Both the position numbers and the translations under genes were made by a program. From JBCBWG01 sp039817205 (GTDB lineage: Bacteria; Pseudomonadota; Alphaproteobacteria; Rhizobiales; Hyphomicrobiaceae), in the NCBI GenBank assembly GCA_039817205.1, contig JBCBWG010000153.1, positions 1-8,288 on the forward strand: 8,288 bases of DNA, in the 5' to 3' direction. Shown here one piece after another: positions 6,409 to 8,288 of the stretch (positions are counted from its first letter, which is position 1; each line of letters starts with the position of its first letter). Under the pieces are notes generated by a model, which had not been told where the DNA came from, searched no databases, and saw nothing but the letters and a program-made list of their open reading frames with translations.

Positions 6409-6867
6409 TCCCCGTGGAAACGTTGCCAAGCAGCAACGCCGAGCGAGCAAGCGACCCGTTGTGTCCCGCAAACATCGCAACGACGATCTGACGATTTAAC
6501 TTCAGCAATCGAAACCAACGCGGCAGTTGCGACCGTCGTATGGACAGGGTCCTGCGTTGGCGGTAGCTACCGCGTCTGGATTAATGTCCAGCGCAAGAAA
6601 TGGTGGGCGCTGCAACGACACCCAGGTGGGTCGTTTTCGGTCCGATTGTTGCGTTGCCCGTTGACGGTCTGGACCGCCCAACGATTGTGGGATTATCGAA
6701 GCCGAGTTTTCGCTGTCAGCGTCCGTTTCAATGATCAACCGCCTGGTCGGCATCGCCCGTTGTGAAAGGCAATGCCAATCACACGATAGACGACCTCGCG
6801 GTTTCATGCGGCGATCGCTATGGGGTTTAGACCGTTTGGGCGCAATGCCCGACTTAGAGGACACGCC
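6409..6867. other. 459-bp stretch without a convincing gene, between purN and the P450 gene
   Basis: No gene is assigned. The plus frame that continues purN past its stop stays open to a TGA at 6763-6765. It would encode a Trp- and Arg-rich segment but has no ATG or GTG start and no ribosome binding site. A minus-strand frame (6502-6897) overlaps the P450 start and looks non-protein-like. The stretch may contain an eroded gene. Short symmetric sites are present: CGTTGC/GCAACG (6421-6438) and CGGTC-TG-GACCG (6665-6676). AGAGGA at 6856-6861 is the P450 ribosome binding site. No clear promoter was identified. Confidence 0.5.
6421..6438 (+). terminator. weak candidate hairpin after purN
   Basis: CGTTGC (6421-6426) and GCAACG (6433-6438) form a 6-bp stem with a 6-base loop, 12 bases after the purN stop. 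There is no T-run after it, so intrinsic termination is uncertain. Confidence 0.25.
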
Positions 6868-8223
6868 ATGAGCGCGATGCCGAAGCATGTTGAACAACTC
6901 GGCGAAAGTTCGTCGATTTGGTTCAAGCTGACGCCTCTATTGAAGGGCCCCAACAACCCGCTTTCGATCCTCATGCAGATGTCGCAGCGTTATGGCGGCG
7001 TCATCCCGATCAACATGGGCGATCAGCGCGTTATCATCTTGTCCGAGCCCGAGCACTTCAAGCACGTCCTCGTCACCAATTCCGGTAACTACATCAAATA
7101 TTTCGACGGCCTGAAGCCGATCTTTGGCAAGTCGATGATTACGAACGACGGCGCGCTTTGGCAAAAAATCCGGATGCCGCAGCAGCCTGCGTTCCACCCG
7201 CATATGTTCGCCGAGTACATCCCATACTTTTTACAAGCCATCGACACGAAGATGGAGACCTGGGCTGAGAAGGCAAAGTCCGGGGAACCATTCGAGATGG
7301 TCGAGCAGACGTGGACGCTAGCCGCCGACATGATCTGCAAGGCGCTATTCGACCGCGACATGCCGTTTAACCCGCACTTCGTTTTCAAGTGCGTGAAAAC
7401 CTACACCGACGTGATGAACCACAAGTCGGTGCGTCTCAAAAAGACGTCTGGCGAAGAGTTTGAGCTTACTGAGGAAGACACAGCCAAGGCGATGGAAGTC
7501 TGGGCTGGTGTTCCGCCGATGGTCATTGCGTCTGACCCTCGCGAGGAGCGCGAAAGAACACTCCTGAAGATGATTCAGGACTGTGTCGATGACCCGTCGG
7601 TTCCTGAGTTCGATACGCAGCAGGCCATAGATGAGTTGAAGCAGTATCTTTGGGCTGGCACGGAGACGACCGCGCTGACGCTCGCTTGGTCGCTCTATCT
7701 GACCTCGGTGCACCCTGAGGCCGCTGACCGCATTCGTCGCGAGGGCGAGGAGGTCTACGGCGACCGTATGCCCAACGCCGACGACTACTCAGCTCTGATT
7801 TACACGCGATCGGTTATTCAGGAGACGATGCGGATTTACCCGCCGATCTGGGGGCTCATTCGGGTCGCCGATGTTGATGATGAGATTGGTGGCAAGCAGA
7901 TCCGCAAGGGCGACCGGGTGGCGCTCTTTGCCTACGGCGCGCACCACGATCCGCGCTTCTGGGACGCTCCGGAGAAATTTGACCCTGAGCGTTGGATGGG
8001 CGCGAAAGCGAAGAGCCGGGTCAAATATTCTTATCTTCCGTTTGGCGGTGGTAAGCGCTCGTGCATCGGCGGCGCCATGAGCCAGGTCGAAAACACACTC
8101 GCGCTGTCCCGCCTGCTCCGCCGCTTCCAACCCGAGTACGTCGGCCCCGCCGAACCTGGAATTAACGCAACCGTGACTCTGACGCCCAAAGGCGGCCTCA
8201 TGTTCAAGGTGCACGAGAGGTAA
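6868..8223 (+). CDS. cytochrome P450 monooxygenase
   Basis: This is a heme-thiolate oxygenase that would insert one oxygen atom from O2 into an organic substrate; the substrate cannot be told from sequence. The 451-residue product has no membrane anchor, so it should be soluble. All the core motifs are present: C-helix WQKIR (W98, R102) contacting heme, I-helix AGTETT (263-268) for oxygen activation, K-helix ExxR as ETMR (E319, R322), PERW (373-376), and the heme loop FGGGKRSCIGG (392-402) with axial Cys399. It is a stand-alone P450 domain, not fused to a reductase, and needs a separate redox partner, none of which is encoded in this window. The motif style resembles the CYP4/CYP102-like clan more than the short bacterial CYP101 type, but the CYP family is not assigned. 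The ATG at 6868 is chosen over 6820 because AGAGGA lies six bases upstream. Confidence 0.96.
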   Translation: MSAMPKHVEQLGESSSIWFKLTPLLKGPNNPLSILMQMSQRYGGVIPINMGDQRVIILSEPEHFKHVLVTNSGNYIKYFDGLKPIFGKSMITNDGALWQKIRMPQQPAFHPHMFAEYIPYFLQAIDTKMETWAEKAKSGEPFEMVEQTWTLAADMICKALFDRDMPFNPHFVFKCVKTYTDVMNHKSVRLKKTSGEEFELTEEDTAKAMEVWAGVPPMVIASDPREERERTLLKMIQDCVDDPSVPEFDTQQAIDELKQYLWAGTETTALTLAWSLYLTSVHPEAADRIRREGEEVYGDRMPNADDYSALIYTRSVIQETMRIYPPIWGLIRVADVDDEIGGKQIRKGDRVALFAYGAHHDPRFWDAPEKFDPERWMGAKAKSRVKYSYLPFGGGKRSCIGGAMSQVENTLALSRLLRRFQPEYVGPAEPGINATVTLTPKGGLMFKVHER

Positions 8224-8236
8224 GCCCGGAGCGGGC
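8224..8236 (+). terminator. weak candidate hairpin directly after the P450 gene
   Basis: GCCCG (8224-8228) and CGGGC (8232-8236) form a 5-bp, all-GC stem with a 3-base loop immediately after the TAA stop. No T-run follows, so its role as a terminator is uncertain. Confidence 0.3.
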
Positions 8237-8288
8237 CATCCTCGGCCTATGAACGAGACGGCGACTTGCGCCGACGTTTCGCCGGACC

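Noticed and set aside
6502..6897. 131-codon minus-strand open frame
   Set aside because: It overlaps the P450 start, is rich in Arg, Pro and Ser with no recognisable motif, and has no supporting ribosome binding site. It looks like a shadow frame.
8249..8288. ATG opening a frame (MNETATC...) that runs off the right edge
   Set aside because: Only 13 codons are visible and no ribosome binding site precedes it, so a gene cannot be supported from this window.

Overview
The window looks like chromosomal DNA of an alphaproteobacterium, probably of the Hyphomicrobiales. This is inferred from the style of the proteins: PurM and PurN sequences of proteobacterial type, secreted proteins of a kind common in that order (an AFEAAKELGTIEAW-type helical segment, a PAN-like domain, Cys-rich CxCP modules), and moderately high GC. 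No rRNA, tRNA, CRISPR array or intact insertion sequence was seen.

Layout. Bases 1-277 hold a 15-bp tandem repeat and the purM leader. purM (278-1321, +) is complete. A perfect 12-bp inverted repeat and a consensus -35 box follow, then a predicted lipoprotein gene (1492-2316, +). It converges with a YdeI/OmdA-family gene (2379-2954, -). That gene is transcribed divergently from a gene for a secreted PAN-like, Cys-rich protein (3219-4433, +). The 3' end of the secreted-protein gene overlaps by 26 bp the end of a convergent unknown gene (4408-5475, -), which carries a 12-bp tandem repeat encoding an (L-T/A-S-D)n tract. A short divergent region with a 15-bp direct repeat leads into purN (5734-6408, +). 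After about 460 bp without a convincing gene comes a complete cytochrome P450 gene (6868-8223, +). The last 65 bp hold only a small hairpin.

How the genes relate. PurM (fifth step) and PurN (third step) both act in de novo purine synthesis, and in many alphaproteobacteria their genes are adjacent. Here they are about 4.4 kb apart, with four envelope-related or unknown genes in both orientations between them. purN therefore probably cannot be read from the purM promoter. The intervening block looks like accessory DNA: two predicted exported proteins, one family linked to antimicrobial-peptide tolerance, one unknown protein with a variable-number repeat, and a direct repeat beside purN that could be an insertion-sequence relic. 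The P450 has no ferredoxin or reductase gene beside it here, so its redox partner must lie elsewhere. No complete new multi-gene system is evident. The best leads are the split purMN locus, the Cys-rich exported protein and the repeat-bearing unknown.
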